Shown here: positions 1-13,864 of the stretch, one piece after another
How positions within the stretch are numbered: position 1 is the first letter of the stretch
Layout of the letters: the number at the start of each line of letters is the position of its first letter
Source of the DNA: Zonotrichia leucophrys gambelii
Taxonomy: Eukaryota > Chordata > Aves > Passeriformes > Passerellidae
Direction: 5' to 3'
Assembly (NCBI RefSeq): GCF_028769735.1
Contig: NC_088172.1
Span: 74,610,631 to 74,674,630, forward strand
Length of the DNA stretch: 64,000 bases
Notes under the pieces: generated by a model
What the model was told of the DNA's origin: nothing
What the model saw: only the letters and a program-made list of their open reading frames with translations
The model's database searches: none
Position numbers and translations under genes: made by a program

Positions 1-1779
1 ATATTTTAAATTTTTTTTTGTGGACTTAGAAATATCATTGTGAGTTAGAATTATTATTTGCCCATCATAAGAGGTGATGGAACAATTGCAGTTTTGATAG
101 TTCCCTGAAAACAATTGCAGTTCTGATAGTTCCCAATATTCTTTGGAAAATGTCAGGAAGGAAAAAAATGGGGAAATTTAACTTTGTATATTCCCTGTTG
201 ATTAATCATGGGAGAGACAGATTTTTAATTTTTTGTATCTGTCCTTGGAATTGTATGGGTTAAATCAGGATGCTGACCAGTGATTCGAAGAAAACATAGG
301 CATAATCTTTCAGAAAATTACAAAATGTCGTTAGCAGAATGCAAAGTAGTTCATAAAATGCTCAACTACCTTCCGTTTAAGAATGAATATTTCTTTTGAT
401 TTTTATTGCTTATGATACTTTTTGATGAAAAAATATTTGACATTCAAAAATCACATCCTCAGAGACTTTGAAGATAATACAGAAAGGCAGTAAATACCTG
501 CTTGTACTGATCTCCATAAAAATAGGATCATGCCTCATTCTGCATAGGAATTCCTTCCCTTGTGAACTGGGAGAGAATACTATTAATCAAATATGAAAAA
601 AAAGTCTGGTGTTTGATGCAAAGTAGGATCGCACAATTTTCTCCCATTTTTTTCCACCCAGCATAATTTATAGTCCTGTGCAGTCTCAGTGAAAGAAGGT
701 TAAGAAAATTTGGAGTTGAAATCTCAACTGCTCTGAGTTGCGGAAAATGTAATTTTCATTTTTATGTCATGAAACAAGTGTAGACCCAGAAAAATAGATT
801 GCTTAGAACTTAGTGATTCCAACTGACATGCAATTGCCTGACTGCATTTTAAAACTACCTAGGCATTTCTTGAAATATAGTTTAGTGTTATCATTAGTCA
901 TTGATCACCAATACTAGTTATAAAGCACCTGTTTAAAGTAATTTTTGTGGAATGTATTAAGCATAAAAAAATAATATTTCCAACAGAAAGTCTCTGAAGA
1001 AAACTGCAAGGACACATCTCCAACCTCTTTATTTCATTTTGCTTACACATTTAATTTTAAATGTGTTTATAGAGATTTCATTTACTTTAGTACAGCAATG
1101 ATCACTTAGAACATTACAAGCTCTGACTATTTAAGAAGTGGACAGAAGCTCAACTTCTGCAGAAAAACCTTTCCCCTTTCTGATTGTAAACTGAATGACA
1201 ATTAATAATGAGAGGAAGGGTAAAGTGTTGCCTTACTTTTGCCTTCTTTTGTCCTGTGAAGCTATGTCCTACTTCCTCTTGTGAGTCTTCAGGTCACCAA
1301 AAGGCACCAAAAATGAGACAGGAACTTAGGTATATGCAGTAAGGCCACTGCGGTAAAATTAATGGGATTCACAGAGAGGAAAAGTGCCACAGGCAGCAAT
1401 GGGAATAAAAGGCCATTTGCTTTCCTTTTGCAGGAAGAAAAGCCCTGCAGCCTAAAAAAAGTGCTGCTGCTGCTTTTCTTTACATCCTTTTTTTTTCTTT
1501 TTTTTTTCTTTGTCCTTCTCCTCTGTGGGAGACCAAGTGGACACAAGGTAGAGCGTTGCTCCAAAGTACAGGAGTCAAGCCAGGAGTTCAAGGAGAATTC
1601 TTAGTCCATAGTTGTGAGCCCATCCATATTACTGTTTCTCACTGGGAGTAGGTAGAAAGATAGACAGACCTACAGTGTATAGGCCTATTTTTAGACAAGC
1701 ATACAGTGCAGTGACTGCTCCTATCCTCTAGGCTATTGATTAATCCACTCTGTTCTTTGTACATGTCCAGAAATACAAA
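1..1779. other. AT-rich intergenic sequence upstream of PLD5
   Basis: No gene is recognised on either strand. A 25-bp segment starting AACAATTGCAG is tandemly repeated with a 29-bp period at 81-105 and 110-134, with one mismatch. A T-rich run lies near 1488-1510. The open frames around 1289-1604 on both strands have no recognisable domain and are broken on either side, so I treat them as chance. Confidence 0.6.
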
Positions 1780-1914
1780 TTCCCTTCCCTTCCCTTCCCT
1801 TCCCTTCCCTTCCCTTCCCTTCCCTTCCCTTCCCTTCCCTTCCCTTCCCTTCCCTTCCCTTCCCTTCCCTTCCCTTCCCTTCCCTTCCCTTCCCTTCCCT
1901 TCCCTTCCCTTCCC
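1780..1914. repeat. (TTCCC)27 pentanucleotide microsatellite
   Basis: Twenty-seven perfect head-to-tail TTCCC units (135 bp, no interruption seen) between unique flanks. The opposite strand is a pure purine GGGAA array. Because the unit is 5 bp, every frame stays open across it, which creates spurious proteins rich in Glu-Gly-Lys-Gly-Arg on one strand and Pro-Phe-Pro-Ser-Leu on the other. An uninterrupted array this long is expected to vary in length between individuals. A polypurine-polypyrimidine tract of this kind can in principle form triplex DNA. It lies about 13 kb upstream of the PLD5 start codon. Confidence 0.98.
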
Positions 1915-3784
1915 ATAATGCCAAGCAGAAGACTGGCAAATGTTTCAGCTTTAAAACCAGGCTCTGTAACAAGCTATTAGCTGTTCTTACCCCATGATAC
2001 AAAACTACAGAATCTATAGTTATGTACTGCAGCCACAAATATTGTATCTGATTTCTAAGCCCTAATGATAGGTCAATCTGTGAATTACAAAAGTAACAGT
2101 ATTGTTCTTTGCTCCTAAAACAGACAGTCTGGGAAACCACAAATCACCTCAGGAGCTGCTGTCAATGGCCCAATTAGTACAAAAGCAAGCAACTGAAGTC
2201 TGTAAGGTATCCAGAAAAAAAACCCCTTGTATAACATTATTGACAAATTCAATAATTTAAAGAGGATGAAACATGATATATCCCCAAATGCCAAAATTGT
2301 TTGCAATATTGATCTTTTGTATCTGCTTTCTGTTTCTCTAAAACCGTGAGGTGCAACTGGGTCACATTTTCAGGGTTTCTTCTACAAACCTAGGTTAATC
2401 CCCTCCTCCAAATATGCTACATGAGAAATTCTCACTCATTTGCAGAAAATATTTTGCATTGGATTCTTTGTGTGGTTGTTCTTTTTTAACTGAATATTTT
2501 GAATGGCATTAGATGGTCTTCCAAATTACCATGGGTCAACCAGCTCTTTGATGATAACCTCCTTTTGCTGAGTAATAAAGACATGATAAGGCTATGGGAT
2601 ATGCTTGTATGAGATACAGTGGCCCCTGCAGTGTGCTCTGGGGATTAAGGACAAGCCTTTCCTTTTTTTAAAATTAATTTTTAAATTTTTATATTTGAAT
2701 TTCAACAGTACATAGTGAATGATGGTTCTAAATAAGAAGGCTGGGTAGAGCAGCTGTTCACAAGGTAAGGAGACTGCATTCTGCAGTTCAGGTTGAAAAG
2801 TTATGCATTAGGTCTTGGCGTTTCTGCATAATCTGCCTGAAGGTAATGGAGATCCTCCTCACTTTTTAACTGGTACCAGGATTATTTTACCCTGAATGTA
2901 AGCTGCCTCTCTGCTAAGCCCTACCTACACCAGTGTTTCTTCTTTTGTTTGTGAAAGTATCTGGAGGCACATCCCACTGCTCTTTCAGATGAGCTACATC
3001 AGATGTCTTTCCCAGCCAGTTATTTCAGTTCTTTAAAAGATATGTTTGGGAAGAACACTGGAGGACTATCAGTTCACAGCGACTGACTCTTTACTCATAA
3101 GGAGTATGTCAGTTGGTTAGTGTTTAGGGTTCAAAGAGCAATTTTTACCTTTTTTATTATGCTTTCTTGTCTCCATTTTGAACTGCTTTACAGCTTGTAT
3201 TACAAGAAGAAGTTATTTAGGTTTACTACTTTACTAGATTTGGAAGACATATTTATTATTATTAATAACCTAATATTAAAAAAATATTCAGTAAAGAATT
3301 GTGCAAAATGGATTGCCTTAACATTCGTAAATATTAGTTTCCTTCCGTACATTACTAGTAGAGAAAATTAAATATAGAACTTTTACAGAATTTAGTTCTT
3401 CCTTTTGAAATGATAGTGCTAAAGTTTATTAGAAGAGTGTTGAAGGATATTTCAAAATCAATATCAATATTTCAATATCACTACTTGTAAGTAGTGATAT
3501 TCTCATTTTGAATTGCGAATTCCTCACAGTGGACTGAAAAAGTTTAATTACAGTTTGAATAAAGAAACTCTGCTTAGGGAGATCATTATATCACAGGCAC
3601 TAATGCTAAACTGTTAGCTAAATGCTATACTCTTTTCTCCAGCCTCTCTGTTCAATCCTCAGTCCATTTTTCTCGTAATCCAGCTAGGAGGTTCTATAAT
3701 GTTGCTCAATTCTCTTCAGGCTAGGCCATGCTCTTTGTTTGCCATGCTCAGACTGGGCCCCTCTTGTCATTAACAGACTTGATA
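1915..3784. other. Intergenic sequence, no gene seen
   Basis: AT-rich single-copy-looking DNA. The only structure I could support is a nested inverted repeat at 3451-3512. Its inner arms are an 11-bp perfect match (3474-3484 with 3491-3501) around a 6-nt loop, and its outer arms are 8 bp (3451-3458 with 3505-3512). Confidence 0.55.
3451..3512. repeat. Nested inverted repeat
   Basis: An inner 11-bp perfect stem (3474-3484 with 3491-3501, loop TTGTAA) is enclosed by 8-bp outer arms (TTCAAAAT, 3451-3458, with ATTTTGAA, 3505-3512). It may be a decayed hairpin element or a chance AT-rich fold. Confidence 0.8.
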
Positions 3785-4133
3785 ATGACTTGAGGCTCAC
3801 TTCAGTCAAGACACACCCTCAAGGCAGGCAGCAAAGGAGGAAGTGCTGATCTTCTCTCTCTGGTGACCAGTATTAGGACATAAAGAGATAGAATGAAGCT
3901 GCATCAGGGTAAATTCTGACTGGGCATTAGGAAAATGTCTCACCCTCCCTGTGAGAGGGTGAATCACCAGGCTTCCCAGGGAAGCAGTGACAGCACGAAG
4001 CCTGCCAGAGTTCAAGGTGCAGCTGGATGACATTTAGCCATACTGTTCACTTTTAGGTAGTCCTGCAAGGAGCAGGGATTTGGACTTGATGAGCCTCATA
4101 GTCCCTTCCAACTCAAGATATTCTAACATTCTA
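3785..4133 (+). mobile_element. CR1 LINE 3' end (plus strand)
   Basis: This matches the remembered avian CR1 3' untranslated region. A segment about a dispute of conserved phrases runs in order: the tgaccagt-attaggacataa block near 3865, the caccctccctgtgagagggtg block near 3940, the gcctgccagagttcaag block near 4000, and the terminal ggacttgatgagcctcatag...cccttccaactcaagatattct block near 4080-4133. It ends in the degenerate ATTCT octamer expected at CR1 3' ends. It is 5'-truncated, as is usual for CR1, and diverged, so it is an old insertion. The left boundary is approximate. No flanking target-site duplication was identified. Confidence 0.88.
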
Positions 4134-7100
4134 TATAATACTGAGATTAGTTTATTGATTTTGACATGGTGCTAGCCAGTGAGTACCACATTTGCCTAAA
4201 GTTAGAGTTATAGGAAAAGCTCTTGAAGTTGCCATGGAACCAACAGAAGGAACTTATGTTTGATCAATACTTTGATGGATGTAGCATTTATGGGATAGCC
4301 TCAAAACAGTATGTACTGAATTACAGAAAGATAAACCTGAGTCTTCTCTAAAAGCAAATTCTTGTCTCTTCTGGTGAAAACCCCCCGACTGCCTCCACTC
4401 CTAGAAAGACAGTCCTAATTAACTCCTACTTTGTAATTCCCATTATCAGAAATAATATTCGATTTCTAAACATTCTTTCCTTTTTGAATGGACTCTTCTG
4501 TCTTTTATGCCTTGATGTTAAGACACAGGTTCAAGAAGAGAGAATCTTTTCTAGTTCTGGTTCCCAACCCCCCAGAGGAAATAGACAGAAGAAGCCTGTG
4601 AAAACTCTGTTTGGTATGTGACATTTATGTGTTTTTAACCTATATAGTTCCTTAGAATTTCATGTGAGCTCTAAGAAGTACATAATGAGCAAACTGTGTG
4701 AATTAGAAGTGCAAAACGGTCAGTTATGGATGGATTTTTACAAGAAAGGAGGAAGCACATTCCTGGTACAAAATCAATCCCTTGTAAATTCTACTTCTCT
4801 ACCAAAGCATGGAGCATATTAAAGCTCTTAAAAGAAGATCCCTAAAGTGGCCTTACTTTGATTTCTTATAACGTTTCAAGAATTTGAATCTGTAAATTCT
4901 AGAACACCTGATAAATTTGGTTGATGGGTTTAAGCATTTATGTAACTGCTTCAGGTTTTTCAGCTTCTAACTTTCATTACATAAGAGTAATTAAATACTT
5001 TATAGAAGGGAAGTCGAGTACTGCAAATTAACTGGAAAACAAACAGCAATAACCCAGTATACCTACTAAATACTAAGATACCTTGCACTGCATCCATCTT
5101 TTCTACCTTTTCCTCAGGACTGTCACAATTGCAAATGTTTTCTGCATGAAAAAAATCTTAGTGACGCATCTAGGGATTATCTGAATCCTTCTTGTGCAGA
5201 ATAAAAAGGGATCATATGCACCACAACAATTTTCAGAAAAGGGTAATACATACTTCAACATTCAATAGCTTGAACATTTGCAGTAATTTCCAGGCTTTAT
5301 AGATGATCAAAATTCGACTTTGAAAAAGTTCTAATTATTTTCAATTTTCAGTCCCCTAAAAAAATCTGGATTTTTTCCTTTCTAGAGTAGAGTGCACAAA
5401 CTGTGATGACTGCAGCCCCTCCTTTGCCAGTTTTCCAACTTCACAGGGGTTTTAATATTTCATTTCAAGAAGATTTGGTTTAAGCTATTGAGAGTGTTTA
5501 TGAGGAAAATGAACTCTTACCCTAGAATACATTTCCTGTTGATTTTATTAGAATGAAACACATTTTGTACCAGAAGTCAGCAAAGTTCAGCAGGAGCGCA
5601 TCTCATATATCTTACATTGTGGCTGTGACAGGTTGGAGCTATGGCAATTCTGCCCGGCTCTGCATACAAGGGCCTAACCATATGATACAATGGAGGAAGC
5701 ACTGCTTGCAGAGATAATATTCATGCTCCCTCATTCAGCTTTTGTCTTCCAGTATAACCTCACTCCAAGTGAGGGTACAGCCAAGTGAGGATGAGCTAAG
5801 ACTGTTTCTTTGAAGCTGTGGCTCTAAAGGCAAACATATCATGTCTATTTATGCTAATCTGATCCCAGAGTTCATATAAGGGAAGACTATCCTATATGCC
5901 AAGGATCTCAGACAGCTTCGGTCCTTTCTGAACCACAGTCATCGATGATTCAGCAAAGTGTTGGTCACTTTGGTCACATTAATACAACTGCACAATCACT
6001 GCATATTCAGATGGGTAAAATTACCTATGAACCAACAGATTTTCTGGGCAGCTCCAGCATGTCCCCTTTTGAATATGTTAAATGTAGTAGAAATATATGT
6101 ATGAGGAAGAAAAATAGTTTTAGGGCAGAGAAAAAGGCTACATCATTCATCCTTCCTCATTTTTCTGAAATGTGACACACTATACACATATTTGTTTCAA
6201 TCTTCAAACCAACTACTGCTTATTGAGGTGAATAGTTTTTAGAGACAGTGTATTGTCAACTTTGACTCATGTACCCCATATAATCAGGAAACAAAACTAA
6301 GCCAGATGAGAACTACACCAATGAAAAACCTAACCTTGACTGTTAGTATTTGCATTTGTTGCCTCCTTTGAACTAGTTTATCTTGGTAGGAAACTCTTCT
6401 AGCCCTCTAGCTGTAAATCTTTTTGTGCTAGGAATCTGCTTCATTTTTGTTGTCTAGGTAGATGCACTTAAAAAATTTATTTTTGCCTTGTATTGTTACA
6501 ATCCACAAACTAGTACATATTGCTTTCTTTTTATCACCATCTTATTACATGTGGGTTTTTTCCTGTTAGCATTTGGCACTGATAGTTATTAATTTCCACC
6601 TCCTTCAAACAACAGTTGACATATTCTGCATTTTTGTTTTTCTGTACCCTAATTCTCCTTCACTCTGTGTTACTTTGTGAAATAGCATCAGGGCTGTAAA
6701 GTAATCAGGAGTTTGTAATGCAGCTGTCAACATCACATAATGAATTTGCCAAGTCCTGTTGAGGTTGTACCTCTGTGACAACACATCTATGATATTTTCA
6801 GCACCCTTGCTGATACTTATGCTACTAAAGCCCTAGCAGAGAAACATAGTGAAATCCTTTACTGCATAACCACTGGGCTGAAATTTTGTCTGTAGTGTGC
6901 AATCACTAGCACAAAACCATGGTGCTTTATCTGGCTAAAGAGTGGAATGAATTACACAGATCTTATCTCAATCTTAGGTCTTTTACAGGCTACTTAATAA
7001 CTTTTGGCATGTCTTCTTTGTATCTCAAATTTTATCTGCTAAAATGGAATAACTGCTTCCTTTCTTTCTCTGATCTCTGACTTGTTTATTCAGATAGAAA

Positions 7101-8477
7101 GCTCAAAAGGCAGAGACTATCACTTATATCTATGCAAAACCTTGTACAAAGAATCCCAAGATCTCTGTCACAGCAAATGTGAATGAGACAGTGTCTGTAA
7201 GTTTTTAAATTATACCTGAGCCATAATGTATGCTCGGCACCGATTAGCAATAACCTTTAGAAAACTTGTCCTGAAATGTTCATCGTGTAGGTAATCTTCT
7301 GGGCCAGTCAAGCTTTATACAAAATACACTTATTTGCAAGGACACGATTGTCTGTAACTCAAACTACTCTAAATCCAGGCTGTCATGGTCTATTCTTCTT
7401 CTCTCCTGCATCAGCCATGTGAGAACATTGTCCTCCAACTCTGCTCTTCTCTGTGTAGCTGGTCTGATTTAAACACAATGACCCCAAATGTTGTTAGATC
7501 AGCTGGGCCATGATACAAAGATAAGTTTGTAGTTAAAGAATATGTGTCATATTGCCTCGTGGGTCTTATTTTATCTTATTTTAGGGGCTGTAACACCAAT
7601 AAATATCTTTCTGGTCACACAAGGAAGTCTGATATCTGATGTAACACAACATAACTCTTATGGGGAAGAAATGTCTTTTGTGACATAACTTTCTGCTTTC
7701 TCTCAGTGAAAAATATTTCAGCAAATAATGACCCTTTCACCTGTATTTCACTAGAAGCCACCATCCAAATGCTTATAAACCCTTCAGTGAAAAATGTTTT
7801 AAATCAACTGTATCTACAGGAGACAGGATGGCACAAATATAGATGAATCATTTTTTCCTCTAAGTTTTACTGCACTTAGAAAACATGTTGTGTTAAAGCT
7901 TCTAATAGTTTGCAGTTTGACATTATTTAGAAAGTCCTGAGCTAATTTCCAAAAGGCAGTTATAATTTAGGTAATTTTCCTAAGTTCAGAGTAATATCTT
8001 CAAAAATTAGGCAGCATATATTGAAAATTAATTTTCTGTGTTTAAAAAGTTTTGGATTATTTGAAAGTATACTCTTTTGTACGGTAGAAAAATATTTTTA
8101 AGTAAAAAATGTCTTATACGTAAGATTTCTTTGGATAATTTCTTTTTTAATACTTCTTGTGCTGAAAATTTTACTAAGTACAAAAATACACTACAGAGAT
8201 ACTCTGCTATTAAAAAAAAAGAAAAAAGTTTTTGTGCTATTTTGTTCATTTCGAAAGACACTTCTTTCTTCGCACCATATTAATCTTTGTGAGAATATAC
8301 TTATGGGAGGTTTCAGAGTGCTGATTTAGAGACTGTTATTTCCTTACATTGCCCTACCAATCCATCCTCAAAACAATATTCACTAATGTTTCCTTCTCTT
8401 TGTCTTACTTCCCCCACCCCCGAATTGAATTGACTTTCTCTGCATTCTTTTTGTTTGTTTGTTTCTGTAGTAGCATA
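4134..8477. other. Intergenic sequence, no gene seen
   Basis: AT-rich sequence with no recognised gene, RNA or mobile element. Open frames at 5945-6175 and 8028-8283 are short, low in complexity and lack domain features. Poly-purine and T-rich runs are frequent but unremarkable. Confidence 0.5.
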
Positions 8478-8652
8478 CAGGCATTGGAACATACTGCTCA
8501 GGGAAGTGGCAAAATCACCATACCTGGAAGTATTCAATAGGTATGTGGATGTGACACTTGGGGATATAGTTAATTGGTGAACAAAGTGTCAAAGGTTTGA
8601 TTGAATTATCTTAGAGATCTTTTCAAACCTTAATGATTCTATGATTCATGAA
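8478..8652 (+). mobile_element. CR1 LINE 3' end, short fragment (plus strand)
   Basis: The order of blocks matches a CR1 3' end: attggaacatactgctcaggg, then gtggcaaaatcaccatacctgg, then a gatgtgacacttggggatata block, then a ttagagatcttttcaaacctt block, then the terminal AATGATTCTATGATTC octamers at 8633-8648. Only about 175 bp remain. The block wording is closer to CR1 subfamilies with the gatgtggcactt phrase than to the element at 3785, so the two are probably separate insertions. Subfamily is not assigned. Confidence 0.88.
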
Positions 8653-11600
8653 ATGTTGTTCAATTTTTTCTCTCTTGTTCCTCTCTACACCTCAAATTCT
8701 GCAGATGTAGAGAATTTTTCCCTTGTTATCAACCAACATTTATGTATGTGTTGAAAACAGAAATGAAAAAGCATTCCTCTACCCCTGAACAACTGTAAAA
8801 AACATGTTCCTTACCGTGTTTTTTGTCTGCTGACTGCCACTTCTCTGGAACAATTTTAACAACTCACTGCAGAGCAAGACCCCTCGAGAGCTCTGATCTT
8901 GTCAGAAGTCTGCTTATTGAACTTAGCTGCAACAACCAGATAAATTCAGCATGAAAAATTCAAGCTGAGATAGATGTGAACCTCCCCAAGAAACAGACAA
9001 AAAAACAAGCCAGGACCCTTCACACAAATGTAAAGGGTCCCATTCTCACAGTAAGTGGACACCTATTACTTACTGCAGATTTATTTTAAATAAATGTAGG
9101 CCAAGTTTTGCCCCTTGGTTACAGGTTCATTATACAACTATTTTTGTTTCATGACTCCGGTGGGGACATAGAGGTGGAATAGAGGACAGAATTTGGCCCA
9201 ATTAGTATGTGCCACTAATTAATATTATTTTAAGGTGCAAGATGAAATCTTGTCTGGCCAAGATTATTGAGGTTCAGAACTGAAAATGTTCTTTGGCTGT
9301 GTATGGATGGGTGTGGGGGAAGGGATGAAGGAGAGTGGAAAGAGCAAAGGCAGAATTTGGTTTGAGATGGAAGATATCATATAATATCTCACAATCCCTA
9401 GTGAAAGTGAGAGCGTCCCAGTCCCTGCTGGTATCCATGCAGCCCATGACACATCCAAGGGGCCAGTTTAGCACCCTCTTACGTCACATGGAGGTGAAAA
9501 GGAGGCCATAGGAGAAACATTCTAGGCCTGGACTTCTAGGTGAAGTGGTATTTTGATGATACTTACAGAATAACATTTTGTTTCAAATGGAAGATGGATT
9601 AATTGATGTCGCAGGTATTTTTTATTTGGTTTCTGAAGGAAACAAAGTTTATGTAATTATACTATTTTTCTGTCGATCCCAGTCTGTTCTGGAACATGCC
9701 TTATTTCAGCCAAATCTGACAGACAAGAGATATCGCAAGACTAATGATGTTGCTAACACATGGTTGTTCTGTGTTAGGGTATGTTATGTGTTTGTTTATT
9801 TGTGTTTGTGGAGGTTTTGTTGTGTTTGTTTGGGTTTTTGGATTTTTTTTGTTTGTTGCTGGTTTTTGTTTATTTTGAATCAGAGATCATGAAAAGAAGA
9901 AAAAAATTGAAAGGTTAAAATTCTATGCAAGAGACACAGAAAAGTTTGGTTAATAGTTGAATTCAGAAAGGGAGGGCTAAAGCAGGGAACATTATGAGTA
10001 TTAGATGATGTTTCCATGTTATTTCTGAGTTAGGTGTCAGATGTGTTCATAAGCTGAAACCTGAAGCATCTCCAACTCCAAAATTTCCCTTTAACTTTAG
10101 ATTTGACCCTCCCATTTCATACTTGTGACTGCAATTCTTGCCCAAAATTTGAAGATAAAGGTATAAAGGTTTCATATTGTGCTGCATAGGATTTGACAAA
10201 GCAACAATGCACAAATACTTTACAAATCTCCATGTAGCAGTTTAGCTTTTTCTTACTTTTTTCCTACTGCACATCTAATGACTTTTACTATTCTGACCTT
10301 GTGCTTGACAATGCAGGACATTGTACTCTAGGGAAAAAAAGATCTCTTTTTTCTTTCTTATTTTTTTTCCCTCTCTGGTCCTTCTCTATTGAAAATCCAT
10401 GTTTTAAGGATCAGCAGCTGCTTCCAGGATGTAGTAGCAGATAGGCTTGGCGACATGGCCAGCATATCAGCATAGAGGAAACAGCCTGCTGCAATGGGTT
10501 TTTTCTTTGTGGGCTGATAGAATTAGGGGGGCTAGGAAGGAGCTGGTGTTTTGGTAATTCTAAAAATTGTTTGAAAGATGATTAATTTAATTTGGAACAA
10601 GCCAGTGTTATTGGGAGGTTAAAAAGATCTGCCCATTTGAGTGTTTTTGTCAATTCCTAGATGAGAAAGCAAGTTGAGCTGAGCTGGGTAAGCAGGTGAC
10701 AGTTCCCTTCCCAGCTGGCTGCCAGGCCCAGCACTGCTGCTGGAGCTGGTGTCACTCACAGCCCTCTGACTGGACAGCAGCTGAAGCCTGCAAGGCAATT
10801 GCTGCCTGCTGTTCTGGTCAGGTGTAGTACATTCTAAAAAGTGGGTCAGTGCTTGTATGCAGCCCAGCTCTGCATTAGAAATTAGTATTTTGTAAGGAGG
10901 CTTTAAATCTATTACAGGAGCATACATGCAAGGATTGCTATGCAGCCAAAATAAAGTTTTATTATAGGAGTTTTTATAGTTTTAGGTATATGCCATTTGC
11001 CGATAAAAGGTCTAAGGTTCTTCTAGATATGTTGAATTGCTGGAACCCCTTCATTAAAAGAAATGTGTTTAGAAAGCTGGAGCACAGGGAAGAGGTCCTT
11101 TAAAACTTATCTAGATAAGATTTTTGGGAGAAATAGAAGCTGTCTTTTTAAAAAAGTAAATCTGTTGAAGCCCTACCTACATGTTTCCACTTATATCCTA
11201 ATTTTCTTTGTATTGGCCTGAGTTAACTCTGCCCCCTACAGCATTCATCCTGTTGGTATAGAAAATGGAAAATTCTGTAGATTGCTTTAAAGGAGTTCCT
11301 CTGAGTCTTGATAAGATGGACAGCGAATTGAAGAAAATTGTAGCCTGAACCATGGTAAGGGAAAATCATATAATGATATGCATGACTTGCATCTATTGCT
11401 AATTATATAAGTGTGATGTTTGTAATTTCAGTCATCCTTGCTGCTGTAGTCATCTGCGCATGGAAGCAAAGGGCCCTGACAGGAGCAGGTGTTTGAGTAA
11501 TTCTGAAAATTGAATGGAAGAGAAAGACAGCAGTTTAATCCAGCTCATAATCCAGCCAATTGGAATTGCTTATCTACTACAGAACTGATTGAATTTTAAT

Positions 11601-13864
11601 GAGTTGAATTATCTTTGAATTAAGTTGGTTGATATGGTTGTGGTTGTTCGAACAAAACTGGGGGGGTTTGCATAGATCTAACCTGGAAATAAACTGGAAC
11701 CCAAAATCTGGAAAATAGCTCTTTACTCTTTTCAAATTAGATTAATAACCATGTATTCACTAGGAACTGACATTGTATTCTTAGCTTGTTACTTTGCCTG
11801 AGTAAAATTTTTAGGAAAACACAAAGATTTATAGTCATTAGATCACATTTTCCCACTAGATATCTTTTCTGCTTGGGGTCAGCAAGCAAGATAAGCTTAG
11901 CAAGTATAGCTCATTTGCATGATTTTAACAGACTTTTTTCCAGGCTTCTTTTTTTGCCTTATCTCTCTCATTCCTAGTGAGAGTAGGACTGGGATAATAA
12001 TAATGTTGGCAGTAGTAGTAGTAGTAGAAAGCAGCACACCTACATGTCAAAGAGGGTGTTTGGAAAGAGGCGCAAACTCTCTCTTTATAGCCTAGAGACT
12101 AAAAGCAACTTTAGGACTCCATTATCTGCCTGTCCTGGATAGGCAGAAAGAAGTTCCTCTGGCAGATGATAACGAAATGTAGCTAGGGAAGGTAGGATAA
12201 ATGAGCCCTACCAAATAGCTAACATATGTTTTAAAAAAATCTTAATCCAGTACGGATGGGGGAATGAGACAGCCTTGTACTCAAGTTCAGTGGCATATTG
12301 ATTCTGTTACTGTATTAAGGGATGGGGAGCAAAGCAGGTGGCAACTGCAGTGACACTAATAACTTTTCTTTATTAATATTTGCAAGCAGAAAAACCAAGG
12401 AAGATCAGAAGGATAAAGAAAAGGTTGAAGTGCTTCATGTACTGCTAGAGATACAATGTGAAAATTCATATGCAAAAGCAGCATAAAGCAGGCTCTCCTG
12501 ATTTATAGCACATGCAGTTTTTCTAAGAACGCCATATATATGGATGTATATGTACACCTGTTGGGATATTATATATTTGAAGAAACATAGAGACTCTTTT
12601 GTTTTCTCTTCTTTTCCTTTCTTCTGACTGAATGTTTGTATTTATTCCAGTCCTTTGGGAGTAGGTCCCTCTATGAGCATATAGAATTCCTAAATGGGCA
12701 TCTGCAACTAAAGTTCAGTTCAGCACATCTCTAATCAAGTTATTCTGTGTGAGCTTAAAAGTGCTGCAGCTGGGATGTGCCATAGATTAAATCTCAGTGC
12801 CTTCCAGTGTGTCCTGCATGCAGCAGGATCACATAGGTCTCATTCTTGATCCAGGTGTTTTGAGGCTGTATTGACAATTCTGGAAATATCTACATTTCCT
12901 AACTGAAGAAACTAGAAATTTATTAGAAAGAAAACTGCAAGTCCTTTATACTGGTGAGTTAAAAGTATATAATATTGACAGTTCTGGTTGTTGGTATTTT
13001 GTTACACTCTTTTTTGTAGTAGTATTTAGGTAAGGATTTTGAAATTGTCCTTCTAGGTTTAGAAGAAGATACTGTAATTTCTGCTACTGTTCAGTTTATT
13101 CTTCCAGCATTTCACAGAGATACTAGTATTATCTATTAATAATAATCCTCAATAATGAGTTGTGATGTGAGTTTTGCCTTTATCTTTGGAATTTAGACAG
13201 GAAAAAATTAATTATCTGTCTGGTTTCTGACCCATCTTTTGCAGTAATACACCTTAAGTCCAATCACAAGGATATTTTAAATTTGCCTTTTGATCAGATG
13301 GAAGCAAAGCTCACTGTAGATCAAGTGATTAGCAGAGGGCACTTCTGTAATTTTCTCAGAAATTTGTCTAGTTGAACTTCTTTACCATTTAAAGGCTATT
13401 TTCAGTTAACTGCATTCAAGTGTAGACCTCTAGTTCAGCATCCCTTTATCAGAATAGCGACATCAGTGTAGTTCTGTAGCAGGGGAAAAAAATCTGCAGA
13501 TGCTGATGTATCAATTGTACATACTCACAGAGACACCTATTTCCAAAGGACTGGAATACATGCAAACACTCGTCTGATGACAAATATTGACTAGGAAACT
13601 AAAATGTTGTTCTGAGCTCCAGTAAATATTTCTTGATGCACAGTGTGAGAAAGTTTTCTTGTCTATGCCTAATATAGCTTTACAGAGTGTGTGGGCAATT
13701 AGCGAGGTGGCTTTTCATAGTGTGAAAAAGGAAAGTCCTTTTTTCTGCTGAAACACGTTTGAGCTAAATAGCAACACACATCAACTTCTACTAAAAGAGG
13801 TGGCAGCGGACTATAGAAACCACCCTAGAAGGTCTTTTTATTTTATGAGAGAAATCCTAGATAC
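8653..13864. other. Intergenic sequence up to the PLD5 promoter
   Basis: No gene recognised. Noted structures are a G/T-rich, strand-asymmetric tract at about 9776-9883, a short (AGT)5 run at 12011-12027, and a moderately GC-rich segment at about 10680-10830 that resembles no repeat I know. A minus-strand open frame at 10619-10927 covers that GC-rich segment but shows no domain or homology I recognise. Confidence 0.5.

Noticed and set aside
1733..2140. Minus-strand reading frame with Glu-Gly-Lys-Gly-Arg repeats, and its plus-strand partner
   Set aside because: The repeats are only the translation of the (TTCCC)27 microsatellite, which stays open in all frames. No domain flanks it.
12532..12543. 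CCATATATATGG as an SRF CArG box
   Set aside because: The core has eight A/T bases, whereas the SRF site requires six.
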